A stretch of DNA of 64,000 bases from Verrucomicrobiota bacterium (lineage in GTDB: Bacteria > Verrucomicrobiota > Lentisphaeria > JABSQK01 > JAJFLO01): NCBI GenBank assembly GCA_021772615.1, contig JAJFLQ010000046.1, forward strand, positions 1 to 64,000, in the 5' to 3' direction. Made by a program: the position numbers and the translations under genes. Under the pieces are notes generated by a model. It saw only the letters and a program-made list of their open reading frames with translations, had not been told where the DNA came from and made no database searches. This document shows, piece by piece, positions 28,469 through 38,357 of the stretch; positions within the stretch are counted from its first letter, which is position 1, and the number at the start of each line of letters is the position of its first letter.

Positions 28469-29701
28469 ATGAACGCCCGCCGCATTGCAACTGTTGCATC
28501 ACGAATGCTGCTGTGTGCGGCTGTCGCCCTGGTTGCGACGGCGCGGACTGCGTTCGCAATCGACAGGATCGAGATCGAGAAGGCCGCGAAAACGGGCAAT
28601 CCCACCTTGGTCATTGAGGGATTCGAAGGCAGTGAGGAAGCGCGGAGCGTGCTCTCTGACAGCCTGTACTATTCGGATTGGTTTGATGTTGTCGTCGATA
28701 GGAATGCGGATTACCGCCTCTCCTTTGTGTGTCGCGAGTCAGCGTCCTCACGAATGGTTCGGGTCCAGGTATCTGATCGCGACAGCAACCCGGTGACCGG
28801 CTTTGAACAAAAGACCGACCGATCCGCCGCGCTTACGACATTGATTCACAGCAGTGTTGACGAAATCATCCGGCGTGTCTTCCGCAATCCCGGATTCTGT
28901 CGGTCCAAATTGGCTTATGTAAAGAATCTCGACGGGATAAAACAAGTCTGGACGGCGCAGTTCGACGGTGGTGATCCCGAACAACTGACATTTAATAATG
29001 ATCTCTCCGTTGAGCCGGACTGGAACGCAAACGGCACATTTCTCGTTTACACGCTTTACGACACATTTTCCACCGATATCATCGTGCTGGATCTGGTGAA
29101 TCGGCGCCATCGACGGCTCACGCGTTTTCCCGGACTGAGCAGTGGCGCGGCGATATCAAACAACAATGCACGAACGGCAATGACGCTGAGCAAAGGCAAA
29201 AACGTCGACTTGTACACGATGGATATGACAACCGGCCAGCTTGCGCGTCTCACACAGACTGCCGGAGCGGAGTCTTCGCCCTGTTGGTCTCCGGACGACG
29301 CGACCATATGTTACGTGTCCGACGACATCGGCAACAGGCCTATGATCTACCTGATGCCGGCGTCCGGCGGGGCGTCCCGGCGGTTGTTGCGTGTGCCGGT
29401 TGAATCGGTGTCGCCGGACTGGTCGCCGGTTTCGAATCGCATCTGTTTCTCAATGCCGGTAGGCGGTATCTACGCGGTCGCATATATTGACATGAACTCG
29501 AGTGATCGGGAACCCGAGATCCTCACATCCGGCAGCGGTGACTGGGAGTCGCCGTCCTGGGCCGCAGACGGCCGGCATATCGTGTGTTCACGGACGTTTC
29601 AGGGGCAGCAGGTGCTGTATTTGGTAGATTCGCTATACGGCAAGGCGATTCCCTTGAAGAATTACCAGGGGCGCGACAGCACGCCCAGCTACTCGAATTG
29701 A
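28469..29701 (+). CDS. tolB: TolB-like periplasmic beta-propeller protein
   Basis: The start at 28469 (MNARRIATVASR) has AAAGGA 7 bases upstream and begins the signal peptide (residues 1-31, ending AFA-ID); an ATG at 28442 is also open. The product (410 residues) has the TolB N-terminal domain (residues 35-150) and a WD40-like propeller with PD40 repeats such as QVWTAQFDGGDPEQLTFNN, SVEPDWNANGTFLVYTL, SSPCWSPDDATICYVSDD. TolB works with Pal and the TolQRA complex to keep the outer membrane attached during division. No other tol gene is next to it, so a divergent TolB-related protein cannot be excluded. Confidence 0.85.
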   Translation: MNARRIATVASRMLLCAAVALVATARTAFAIDRIEIEKAAKTGNPTLVIEGFEGSEEARSVLSDSLYYSDWFDVVVDRNADYRLSFVCRESASSRMVRVQVSDRDSNPVTGFEQKTDRSAALTTLIHSSVDEIIRRVFRNPGFCRSKLAYVKNLDGIKQVWTAQFDGGDPEQLTFNNDLSVEPDWNANGTFLVYTLYDTFSTDIIVLDLVNRRHRRLTRFPGLSSGAAISNNNARTAMTLSKGKNVDLYTMDMTTGQLARLTQTAGAESSPCWSPDDATICYVSDDIGNRPMIYLMPASGGASRRLLRVPVESVSPDWSPVSNRICFSMPVGGIYAVAYIDMNSSDREPEILTSGSGDWESPSWAADGRHIVCSRTFQGQQVLYLVDSLYGKAIPLKNYQGRDSTPSYSN

Positions 29702-29758
29702 CCTTTTCGCAATCCGATATGCGTTGCAGGTCCAGACGAACCGGAAAGGAGGTCCAAA

Positions 29759-30322
29759 ATGGCATCAATTGAAGAGTTGACATTTGAAACCGAAGAAAAA
29801 ATGATGGACGCTGTCACCGCGCTCGATCGCGATTTCGCCGGTTTCCGCACCGGCAAAGCATCGCCTGCGCTGGTCGAAAACCTGATGGTGGATTATTACG
29901 GAGCGATGACGCGGCTGCGCGACATGGCCGGCATCTCGACCCCCGAGCCGCGCATGTTGGTTGTCCAACCGTGGGACCAGAATGCGCTGGCGAATATTGA
30001 GAAGGCGATTCACTCGGCTGCCATTGGCATCACGCCGCAGAACGACGGCCGTGTGATACGGTTGCCTGTCCCGGAACTCAGCGAGGAACGCCGTCGCGAC
30101 CTCATCAAGGAGGTAAAAAAACGTTCGGAACAGGCCAAGGTCGAGATTCGCAATCATCGCCGCGACGCCAACGACGAGGCGCGCAAGGCGCAAAAAAACT
30201 CGGAGATCACCGAAGACGATCTTGCCGGAATGCTCGACGAGATTCAGAACCTAACCAACCAGTATACCGATCAGGTCACGGAAAAAACCGAGGTCAAAGA
30301 GACAGAGTTGTTGACCGTCTGA
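29759..30322 (+). CDS. frr: Ribosome recycling factor
   Basis: This is a 187-residue cytoplasmic protein that, with EF-G, splits the post-termination ribosome. It has the standard RRF pattern: FRTGKASPALVENLMVDYYG at the N-terminus, LVVQPWDQNALANIEKAI in the middle, ITPQNDGRVIRLPVPELSEERRRDL and the long C-terminal helix ending QYTDQVTEKT. A strong AAAGGAGG ribosome-binding site lies just upstream (29746-29753). Length is typical (185-187). It follows tolB by 57 bases. Confidence 0.97.
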   Translation: MASIEELTFETEEKMMDAVTALDRDFAGFRTGKASPALVENLMVDYYGAMTRLRDMAGISTPEPRMLVVQPWDQNALANIEKAIHSAAIGITPQNDGRVIRLPVPELSEERRRDLIKEVKKRSEQAKVEIRNHRRDANDEARKAQKNSEITEDDLAGMLDEIQNLTNQYTDQVTEKTEVKETELLTV

Positions 30323-30562
30323 TTCTCTTGTGTGTGAGTAGGCAGACCGGGGACGGATGGAGAACCACGAATGAACGCCAATGGACGCGAATAGGAGAGG
30401 CGGTCAGACGCTGTCATGTAGAAAAAGTGGACCGCGGCTACATTGATCAGGGACACGCTTGATTCGGTGTATATCGGTAATGAGGGCCAAGGCAATGCTA
30501 TAAACGCAAGGCCCCATTCGCCGAAGCTGTACTGGGCGGTCGTAGCACTGTCGTTGAATTAA

Positions 30563-30656
30563 GCCCCTCGTTGGAGTTCACAGCTTTAGATGTGGCATTT
30601 CCAGCGCCTGGCCGGCTCAACGCACACATCTGAAGCTGTGAACTTCAACGAAGGGC
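30563..30656. repeat. 94-bp imperfect inverted repeat (REP-like), copy 2
   Basis: Left arm GCCCCTCGTTGGAGTTCACA with AGCTTTAGATGTG pairs with CACATCTGAAGCTGTGAA and CTTCAACGAAGGGC at the right. It is the same family as the element at 24472-24566. The gene-free stretch 30323-30840 also holds a degenerate ACGAATG/GGACGCGAAT word run near 30360. Confidence 0.6.
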
Positions 30657-30703
30657 GCAGATTCCTGTCTTTGGGAAGAAGCCGTAACGCAACGACATTG
30701 GAG

Positions 30704-30723
30704 GGTCGCAGTCCTCTGCGACC
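30704..30723. repeat. Perfect 20-bp palindromic repeat, copy 1
   Basis: The sequence GGTCGCAGTCCTCTGCGACC is an 8-bp stem with a 4-base loop. An identical copy with the same flanking GAG and CG lies at 57207-57226, so it is a dispersed repeat in the genome. Confidence 0.7.
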
Positions 30724-30840
30724 GTACACCGCCAACCAATCCAGTTGCGCAGATCCCGCGCTGCGGTCTATGCTACAGGGGTGCATTCAGGCACGACGTT
30801 GCCTGCCCAACCCTGTTCGAAACCCTTTTCGAACAGGTAG

Positions 30841-32415
30841 CTACTCGATGTCGAGAAACACAGCTTTATCCGCGCCGGAGGATACCTTGATCTCATCGAG
30901 GACGTTGCGATCTACGGTGTCGCTGACTTTCAGCACGGCGATAGAGTTACCGCTTCCGGGATCGTACGGGCACCGGATATCGATGATATTGATCCCGTAT
31001 TTCGCAACCACCGTGGTAATTTTTGCCAGCATGCCCGGCTGGTCCTTGTATACTACCAGCACGCTCTTGCCGCTCGGCTCGAAGTAGAGTTTGTCGAAGT
31101 CGTCGATCCGGGACACCATCGGATTGCCTTCCGCGACTGTGCCGCGGACACTCACTTTGGTGATGGTATTGCCGCTGCCTTCGAACAAATCAACGGTCAT
31201 CGACCGGCCGCTGTACTTGGACTCGTCGCTCGGGCGGTTTACCAGTTTAATCCCCTTTTCGGCAAGATATTCGGACGCGTCCTGGAAATCGAACATCGGG
31301 TCGAAATCGGAGGAGATACCCGATACCACGGGGGCAATGAGCCAGTTGGCGTAGTCCCCGAGCCCGCCGTAAAGGCTGATCTCGATACGATCCGGCTGTA
31401 CATCACACCCAAGGTAGCATCGTGCTACTTTTGAGAGATAGAATGCCAGCGCCTGGTGCTCCTCGTCGAGCCCTTCAGGCACGGACTTATTGACCACGTA
31501 TGTCATGATGCCGCGATTGACGTAAGCGATCAGCTGCTCGGCGGCGCGCCGCGCTGCGGTGAGGTTGGCCTCTCGCGTATTCGCGCCGACGTGCGGCAGC
31601 ATGACGTCGGCGATGTCGGCCACACTTTTCTTGCCCGGCGCGTCGTTCGGATATACGTCGTTGCAATACAACAATTCTTTTTTCGTCCTTGCGGTTCGCA
31701 GGTCGCCTTCGTTGATGATGCCGGCGCGGGCGCAGTTTACCAGCATCGCGCCGGGTTTCATGCGGTCGAAATACGATTTATTGATCAACCCTTTTGTTTC
31801 CTTCACTTCCGGGATGTGGAGGCTTACGATATCGGCGGTCTCGAACAGTTTTTCCAACGGCATCAGCTCGACGCCCAGATCTGAGGCCTTCGACGCAGAG
31901 ATGACCGGATCGTAACCGATGATCCGGCATTCGAATCCGGTAAGGCGTTTTACCAGCAACTGGCCGATATTGCCGAGTCCCACGATCGCGACTGTCTTCC
32001 CGGTCAACTCGCGACCCAGATAGTCCTTCTTGTTCCACAAGCCCTGGCGGGTGGTCGTGTCGCCGGCCACGACAAAACGGTAACACGCCAAAATTAAGGC
32101 GATTACTTCTTCTGCGACGGCGTTGGCGTTGGCACCCGGGGTATTCATCACATCGATGCCCTTGCGCCGCGCGTGTTTGGTGTCGATGGTGTTATAGCCG
32201 GCGCCGGCCCGAATGATAACTTTCAGGTTTGGCAGGCTGTCGATAACGTCGGCCGTTACCGCCTCGCTGCGGACAATCAGAGCCGATGTATCGGGATTGG
32301 CTTTGATCAGATCAGCAAGCGGCGTGTCGGTGTCCTGAACAACGGTAAAACCGCTGTCCCGCAGGATATCACCGGCTGTCGCATTCAATTTTGTGGGGAT
32401 TAATACATTTCGCAT
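30841..32415 (-). CDS. serA: D-3-phosphoglycerate dehydrogenase
   Basis: This is a 524-residue enzyme starting at MRNVLIPTKL (32415). It oxidises 3-phosphoglycerate with NAD+ in the first step of serine synthesis. The NAD-binding motif is VGLGNIG (residues 145-151). Catalytic Arg230 (NCARAGIINE) and His275 (LPHVGAN) are present; the usual Glu is Asp in the shortened loop YPNDAPGK (residue 258). A substrate-like intervening domain and a C-terminal ACT domain (VLVVYKDQPGMLAKITTVVA, from about residue 445) follow, the latter being the likely serine-feedback site. An open frame continues upstream but has no family likeness. Confidence 0.93.
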   Translation of the reverse strand: MRNVLIPTKLNATAGDILRDSGFTVVQDTDTPLADLIKANPDTSALIVRSEAVTADVIDSLPNLKVIIRAGAGYNTIDTKHARRKGIDVMNTPGANANAVAEEVIALILACYRFVVAGDTTTRQGLWNKKDYLGRELTGKTVAIVGLGNIGQLLVKRLTGFECRIIGYDPVISASKASDLGVELMPLEKLFETADIVSLHIPEVKETKGLINKSYFDRMKPGAMLVNCARAGIINEGDLRTARTKKELLYCNDVYPNDAPGKKSVADIADVMLPHVGANTREANLTAARRAAEQLIAYVNRGIMTYVVNKSVPEGLDEEHQALAFYLSKVARCYLGCDVQPDRIEISLYGGLGDYANWLIAPVVSGISSDFDPMFDFQDASEYLAEKGIKLVNRPSDESKYSGRSMTVDLFEGSGNTITKVSVRGTVAEGNPMVSRIDDFDKLYFEPSGKSVLVVYKDQPGMLAKITTVVAKYGINIIDIRCPYDPGSGNSIAVLKVSDTVDRNVLDEIKVSSGADKAVFLDIE

Positions 32416-33467
32416 GTGGATTGTTCCATTTCGTTTGGTATGATTCCGGTTGTCGTGCCCGGTATTGGAATCCGGGCAATTACCAAGCCCATACCATCGA
32501 CCGGCCCGCAGAAATTTCAAACGATAGAACATTACATTCGACTGCTGGTGATAAGCCGGTCGTATTCCGTTTACTTCGCGTTGTATCTTGTCATTCCGAT
32601 CGGCTTGCAATTTAGTCTTCGTCAAGTGCTTCCAGATCGACAAAATCCTTACGCCGACCGGCGGTGCGCTTGCTCCAAGTGAATGCGTTGCGTCCAAGAT
32701 ACAGGGTCGAATCGTCGCCATAAAGGCCCTCGCACCTCCCAGTACTGATTTTCTCCCATGTCAACGTTGTGAGCGTTGCGAAACGCGAGCAGTTCTTTGA
32801 ATGAAAGCTTTTCTCCAAGACTTGTAGGTGCGATGCTCGTCCTTTACATGGGGCATTTCCTGCGCCTTGCAGGCACGACGAACATCGTCCCGCATACAGT
32901 CTATCAAAGCTCGGTAATGCTGTTTGTTTGAACGCCCTGTATCTTCCGTGCTGTGGCGACCGCAGCTTATCGCGGATGCACTACAAAAAATTTGCATGCA
33001 CTTACTATCGGAAAATGTAGCATAAGCAGCAATCCATAACGCGATTTCGAACTCGATGTTCTACACTCAAACCAACGCGAGCACTTCATCCTCGTCGTCG
33101 TCCTCGAATCGACTCGATTCGAGTGAAGATCGATATCGACGACGAGGACGACAATCCATCCCAATTTTCTGCCACCAAAATCGGTCACGAAATGCGGACG
33201 ACGAACTTGTCTGCGCCGGTGAGGTCTTGCGATTACTGAAAACGACTTGCCCAGCGAACGATCTGTTTGAGTACCGTCCCGCAAATTTCAGTCAGATCGC
33301 AATCCGCGCACCTCGCGTTATATTTTGCATTCCGCTGGCGGCGACGCACAGCCGACCGCTGAATACCGGCAATTGTCCGCCTTTTTGTATCACAGCACGT
33401 TTAAGCATCGCGATATTCGAATCCGAATCACAAGCTGCACACCGCTGGCTGGAGCCTGGTAGAGCCC
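32416..33467. other. Long intergenic region with a degraded minus-strand coding remnant
   Basis: Two minus-strand frames covering about 32620-32950 (ending YGDDSTLYLGRNAFTWSKR in one, running EKLSFKELLAFRNAHN in another) read like one short gene split by a frameshift near 32725; the family is not recognised. Around 33088-33150 there is an inverted repeat of GTCGTCCTCG with CGAGGACGAC. The rest holds nothing I can support as a gene. Confidence 0.35.
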
Positions 33468-34433
33468 ATGGATCTTTCTGTAATCATACCCGTTTATAAT
33501 GAAGCAGAGAATATTGCGGAACTCCACCGAGAGGTCGCAGCGGTATGTGAGGCTGCGGGGTATGACTTCGAGATCGTCATTGTGGATGATGGCTCAACCG
33601 ACGGTACAGCTGCTGCTGCGGCCACGCTGCAGCCACTGCATCTCATCACCTTCCGCCGCAACTTCGGACAGACGGCTGCGATCGATGCGGGCATCCGGCA
33701 TGCGTCGAACACTTATATTGTCACGATGGACGGCGATCTTCAAAATGACCCCACCGACATTCCGCGGTTGTTGGACTATCTGGTTACCCATGATGTCGAC
33801 GTAGTTTCCGGCTGGCGACGGGACCGCAAAGACGGGTTTGCAAAGCACGTCGTCTCGCGCGGCGCCAATCTCCTGCGCAAGATTCTTATCAACGACGGTA
33901 TTCACGACAGCGGCTGCACGCTCAAGGCCTATCGCCGTGAATGCTTTGAGAATCTGAGACTTTACGGTGAGATGCATCGGTTTATCCCGGCGCTCCTCAA
34001 GATCAAAGGATTTCGGATCGGCGAGATCGTCGTGAACCATCGGCCGCGCGTAGCCGGGACTACGAAATACACCTGGAGTCGCACGGTAAAGGGGTTTATC
34101 GATATGATCACCGTCTGGTTCTGGAACAAGTATTCCGCTCGGCCGCTTCATCTGCTGGGCGGGATGGGGCTGGCGCTGACCGGGTTGGGCGTGTGTTCGG
34201 GCGTCGTTACCATTTATAATTTTACGCAGGGGCAGGGGATGTCGGAGACAGCCTGGCCGATCCTTACCATGTTTCTCTTTCTGAGCGGCCTTCAGCTCTT
34301 TGTCTCTGGTCTCATTATCGATATCCTGTTGAAAAGCCATTTCGAACAAACCGGGGACTGCTCGTACACCATTAAGGGGATTGTAAGCAATCATGGCGCG
34401 GAAAAGGAAAGCCAGAAAACCGCGTCGGCCTGA
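33468..34433 (+). CDS. Family 2 glycosyltransferase with two C-terminal TM helices (DPMS/GtrB-like)
   Basis: This is a 321-residue protein. The catalytic GT-A domain (residues 1-215) has SVIIPVYNEAENI, the nucleotide-sugar DDGSTDGT motif and the metal-binding VTMDGDLQND. Two hydrophobic helices (about 228-255 and 263-288) follow. This layout is typical of enzymes that move a sugar from a nucleotide donor to a lipid carrier such as undecaprenyl phosphate at the inner membrane. The lipid-linked sugar would then serve the GT39-type enzymes encoded immediately downstream. The gene ends 41 bases inside the next gene. Confidence 0.9.
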   Translation: MDLSVIIPVYNEAENIAELHREVAAVCEAAGYDFEIVIVDDGSTDGTAAAAATLQPLHLITFRRNFGQTAAIDAGIRHASNTYIVTMDGDLQNDPTDIPRLLDYLVTHDVDVVSGWRRDRKDGFAKHVVSRGANLLRKILINDGIHDSGCTLKAYRRECFENLRLYGEMHRFIPALLKIKGFRIGEIVVNHRPRVAGTTKYTWSRTVKGFIDMITVWFWNKYSARPLHLLGGMGLALTGLGVCSGVVTIYNFTQGQGMSETAWPILTMFLFLSGLQLFVSGLIIDILLKSHFEQTGDCSYTIKGIVSNHGAEKESQKTASA

Positions 34434-36372
34434 GTCGCTTCCGGTACTGTCCTCATCCACCGGCGTCGAATCTGGAGACACCCAGACCCGCAGCGTCGGC
34501 GTGGCAGGGGCGGATGCGGCAACATCAGATGTCGATCAGACGCGTCCCGAACCGGCAGTGGTTCAAGCGCGATTTCCACGGCTGTCGCGGATTCGGCCGG
34601 CGCGGATGTTTCTGCTCTGGCTCGAGGTGGATGGCTATTTGCACGCCGCGGCGCTGCTTGCTGTGGCGTTGATGTTTCTTGGCTTTGGGCTTCACCACCT
34701 CGGCCAGTTTTTTACGGTCGATGAGACCTTCTGGCTGTACGACCGGGTTCCGAAGGTCTATGCGGCTCTTGCGGCGGGCGACTGGGGCCAGACTTATGTC
34801 AACGACAAGATCGGTCTGTTGCCGTCGCTGCTCGCGGGTCTTGCCAATCTGCGTCTCGATCATCGTGATTTTCCGCCTGCGATATTCGAGCACTATCTGT
34901 TCTGGTGGCGGTTGCCGGTTCTCCTGTTCAACTTTCTGACGCTCTTTCCGATTTACTTTTTCACGCGCCGCCTTTTCGATCGGCACACGGCGTTGCTCAC
35001 GACCGCGCTCATCGCCCTCAACCCGGTACTTATCGGTATGAGCCAGATCGTCAACCCGGATGCCACACTGTGGCCGTTGGCGTACCTCACCTTCGTGTCC
35101 TTTCTGCTCTACACAAAGACCGGCAGCATGCGATATATCGTCTGCAGCGGTCTCTTTTTGGCGCTAAGTCTGCTATCAAAGTACGTAACACCAGTATTTT
35201 ACCTCTATTTTCCCGTGGTGCTCTATGCGGACTACCTCTTCCGTAATCGGGACCGGCGCGGGGTCTTGTGCGGTTTCCTCGCTCTTGTCGGGCTTACGCT
35301 GATTTCGATCGCGGTATTTACCGCAACGATGCCCGCGACATGGGTTCGACACGAGCTTATCCTCAAGGGAACGGTGTATGTCAGCCAGCTGCGCAAGGCG
35401 TGGCCTCCGTTTCTGGTGATGCTCGGTGTGATCTTGTTCGAACTGTTCATCCTCAAGGGGCGCGTGTCCGAGTATCTGAGGACAAGGTTACATATACAGG
35501 CGATGTCGATTCTGCTGCTAAATGGCGTGATCGTGGGACTATTCGTTTACTTCGCCGTGAATATCGTATTTTTCTACGACACGTTTGATCTTTCCGATAT
35601 CTTCGTCAGGAAGCGCAGGGGTGAATTTAGTTTAGCGTTTCTCAAAGGCCTGCTGGGGTTTTTCCAGATTTCGTCGATTTCCAATCTCATTGGCATGGTG
35701 CTCTTCGTCGCCGCTACAAGTATCGCCGTAAAAAGGCGAAGCATCGAGCCGGACTACGGCATCATCTTCTATTGCATGATGTTCATCCTCGTTTACATTG
35801 CGGGTTCGGCGTTTGGCGGTATCGTGGCGAGCCGCAGGTATTCGATTATTCTGTATCCGATCAGCGCCCTGATCACAGGGTTCTTCGCGACACGATTGCT
35901 CCGGCCGGTGCGCGTGCCGGTGGCGATTGGTTTCTTGGTACTACTGTCGGTAGCGGAAACGGCGTATTTCCGGCCGTTTTACTTCTACTATACCAATCCT
36001 CTGAATTTCCGACACGCCGGCAACAGCAACTGGGGGTTCGGCGGGTACGAGCTGGCACAGATGGCGAATCGACTGCCGAACGCCGAAAACCTGAAGGTCA
36101 TTTCGGACTATCCCGGATTCAATCGATTTTTCGTCGGCAAGAGTTATTGGCTCGACCAGAAAGCGACGCCGCGGCTGCTGCGTTATTTTGACTACGTGTA
36201 CCTCAGTGCCAGTGGCGAGGCACGGGTGCTGAAAACACTGCGTAGACGTGACCCCGAACGCATCGTGATGACGGATGCGCTGAGGGCGTACTACAATCGA
36301 CCGGGTGAATTTTCGCTGACGGTCGGGCGGAATCCGAATAATTATGTGAAGCTGGTGAAGGTGAGAAAATAA
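34393..36372 (+). CDS. GT39/ArnT-like membrane glycosyltransferase
   Basis: This is a 659-residue protein: a basic, disordered N-terminus (about 65 residues), then a dozen or so hydrophobic helices, and a soluble C-terminal tail (from about residue 545) ending in a basic run. The first loop carries the acidic pair expected of GT39/PMT and ArnT-type GT-C enzymes (FFTVDETFWLYDRV). Such enzymes take a sugar from a polyprenyl phosphate on the outer face of the inner membrane. It is coupled to the preceding GT2 gene by a 41-bp overlap and lies 4 bases before a second related gene. The acceptor is unknown. Confidence 0.8.
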   Translation: MARKRKARKPRRPESLPVLSSSTGVESGDTQTRSVGVAGADAATSDVDQTRPEPAVVQARFPRLSRIRPARMFLLWLEVDGYLHAAALLAVALMFLGFGLHHLGQFFTVDETFWLYDRVPKVYAALAAGDWGQTYVNDKIGLLPSLLAGLANLRLDHRDFPPAIFEHYLFWWRLPVLLFNFLTLFPIYFFTRRLFDRHTALLTTALIALNPVLIGMSQIVNPDATLWPLAYLTFVSFLLYTKTGSMRYIVCSGLFLALSLLSKYVTPVFYLYFPVVLYADYLFRNRDRRGVLCGFLALVGLTLISIAVFTATMPATWVRHELILKGTVYVSQLRKAWPPFLVMLGVILFELFILKGRVSEYLRTRLHIQAMSILLLNGVIVGLFVYFAVNIVFFYDTFDLSDIFVRKRRGEFSLAFLKGLLGFFQISSISNLIGMVLFVAATSIAVKRRSIEPDYGIIFYCMMFILVYIAGSAFGGIVASRRYSIILYPISALITGFFATRLLRPVRVPVAIGFLVLLSVAETAYFRPFYFYYTNPLNFRHAGNSNWGFGGYELAQMANRLPNAENLKVISDYPGFNRFFVGKSYWLDQKATPRLLRYFDYVYLSASGEARVLKTLRRRDPERIVMTDALRAYYNRPGEFSLTVGRNPNNYVKLVKVRK

Positions 36373-36376
36373 TCAT

Positions 36377-38302
36377 ATGGCAAAGCGGCGAAAACCCGCG
36401 CGTCGACCAGACACGCCCCTACCACGTCCATCGGATGCCGAGGTCACCCCGGCAAAGAGGCGGGCGCACCCGCTCCGCAGTAATGCGTCAGCGTCCGTCA
36501 GTGTGCTGGAACATGTTTTTGCGGTCGCTTTTGGCTTGAGCCTTGTGCTCGCCATGATTGCGAAGGTTGCGGGAACACCCGGTGGCGGGTTGGAGAAGGT
36601 AACCCTGCTGGTCACGCTGGTCGCGGCCGTTGCCGGTGTCGCGTTTGTATTTCGGAATCGTGAGCGCTGCCGCGCCGTGGCAGCGCCTGTGATTTCCGAA
36701 TGTTGTCCCGATGCCGACGCCGCTGTCGACAACGTAGCCGCGCCGGCGACAGAAGTGAACGGAACGACCGCAAATAAGGCCGCAGGCAGCGGAGTGGGAC
36801 GGCGTCAATGGTTCGCATTGTTGTGTCTTCTCGTTGTTTCGACGATGGTGTATGGTTACCGCCTGGGCCATTTCGATTTTTATATGGATGAATTTCAGGT
36901 TGTGCACGCCTCGGTCGGCTATCATCATACCGGAAAATTCTATAAGTGGAGTTTCGCCGACGACAAGCTTACAGACACCGAGTATGACCGCGCTTGGCCG
37001 CACACGCGGATCATCGCCCAGTCCTACAAACTGTTTGGCATCTCGGAGTGGTCGTCGCGGCTGCCGTCGGTGGTGTTTGGGATTCTTCTCATTGCGGGCG
37101 GTTTCGCGGTTGGGTATCGCGTTTCCGGCAGCGCGAATGTTGCCTTGTTGATTGCGGCATCGCTGTTGTTCTATCCCGATTTCATTGAGTTATTTCGCTG
37201 GACGCGTATGTATGCGTTCCTGATGCCGGTGTTCCTGCTTCTGTCGTACGTTGTCTTTCGTCTCTTGTCTGATCCCTACGAAATTCGGAAAGAATCAATT
37301 CCCGGCGTGGCATGGTACAACCGAAATATCAACTACAACCCCTGGTATGTCCTGATCGTCTTGCCACTTCTCAAGTTTGCACGGGAGATCCACGTCAACG
37401 CACTTGCCATCGCGCCTGTCGGCGTGCTTTACCTTATGTACCTGAGCGTAACGGGGCGGGCGCGGCGGCATATTATTGCGGTTTCAATCGCGGTCATTGG
37501 CCCTGTTGTCGTCTTCATTCTGAAACCGAAGGTGTTTCATGAGATTACCAAGCGGGTTTCGTTCTTCGAAGTGCACAATCCCGAATATCTCGGGTTTCTG
37601 CTTTCTTATCCATTCTCCACAGCAATCGGTATAACGATTCTGCTGATCGGCGGCGCGATGATAATCGTCGCGCGCAATCGTGCACTCCGGGACCGCCTGG
37701 TGTTTGCCTGTATTCTCGTGGGTTTCATATTGTTATTCTTCGGAAAACTGACGCATGTCGCATCCCCTCGTTTTCGCTATACCACGCATGTCACCGTGAT
37801 CGCAATCGTTGCCATTGTCGGTGTGTATTGTCTGATCCTCCGATTGTTCTCCCAACGTTCGGTGAGGATCGCATTTGTCTGCCTTCTGCTCGGAAACCTT
37901 GGCGTTGCGTATTGCAGCGGCATCAAGTCGCTGTACGTTCGCCATCCCCGATACGGTTCACCGTCGGTGGCATATAAGACCCTTGCGGAGCGGTATGATC
38001 CGCAGTCCGATGTTGTCATCACCGGCCCTTATTTTCGGAGCTACTACTACCCGAATGCAGACAAGCCGATCGTCAAGCAGTACCCCCTGACAAACCAGGA
38101 CGACCTGTTTACGCTTGTGCGCTATTTCAAGTCGGGTTGGATCGTGTGGGAGACGGGGTACAGCTATCTGCGGCCGATCGAGTTATTGCGCTATATCCAC
38201 AAGCATTTCGAGAAGCTCCATGGTACCGGCGTCGACGACACGAGAATCGAGATGTATTACTTTACTATCGACATGTTGCCGGAGCGCGACCGCAGGCCGT
38301 GA
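36377..38302 (+). CDS. GT39-like membrane glycosyltransferase
   Basis: This is a 641-residue protein paralogous in layout to the preceding gene: a basic N-terminus, two helices (about 45-95), a long hydrophilic stretch, then the catalytic-loop motif GHFDFYMDEFQVVHAS with the acidic DE pair, and about ten more helices. The C-terminal 90 residues are soluble (YDPQSDVVITGPYFRSYYYP). It probably adds a polyprenyl-linked sugar to surface glycan or protein. A 4-bp gap links it to the first GT39-like gene; a pyruvyl transferase gene follows 55 bases later. Confidence 0.8.
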   Translation: MAKRRKPARRPDTPLPRPSDAEVTPAKRRAHPLRSNASASVSVLEHVFAVAFGLSLVLAMIAKVAGTPGGGLEKVTLLVTLVAAVAGVAFVFRNRERCRAVAAPVISECCPDADAAVDNVAAPATEVNGTTANKAAGSGVGRRQWFALLCLLVVSTMVYGYRLGHFDFYMDEFQVVHASVGYHHTGKFYKWSFADDKLTDTEYDRAWPHTRIIAQSYKLFGISEWSSRLPSVVFGILLIAGGFAVGYRVSGSANVALLIAASLLFYPDFIELFRWTRMYAFLMPVFLLLSYVVFRLLSDPYEIRKESIPGVAWYNRNINYNPWYVLIVLPLLKFAREIHVNALAIAPVGVLYLMYLSVTGRARRHIIAVSIAVIGPVVVFILKPKVFHEITKRVSFFEVHNPEYLGFLLSYPFSTAIGITILLIGGAMIIVARNRALRDRLVFACILVGFILLFFGKLTHVASPRFRYTTHVTVIAIVAIVGVYCLILRLFSQRSVRIAFVCLLLGNLGVAYCSGIKSLYVRHPRYGSPSVAYKTLAERYDPQSDVVITGPYFRSYYYPNADKPIVKQYPLTNQDDLFTLVRYFKSGWIVWETGYSYLRPIELLRYIHKHFEKLHGTGVDDTRIEMYYFTIDMLPERDRRP

Positions 38303-38357
38303 ACCGGCAACGATCAACCGCGTCGGGTTGCCGGCGACAGCATTAGGTCCATCAACC

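Noticed and set aside
33080..33160. Possible CRISPR or trinucleotide repeat array
   Set aside because: It is a single inverted repeat of GTCGTCCTCG words, not regularly spaced repeats with spacers.
36488..37003. Minus-strand 171-codon frame opposite the second GT39-like gene
   Set aside because: It is antisense to a membrane glycosyltransferase with clear helices and the DE motif.
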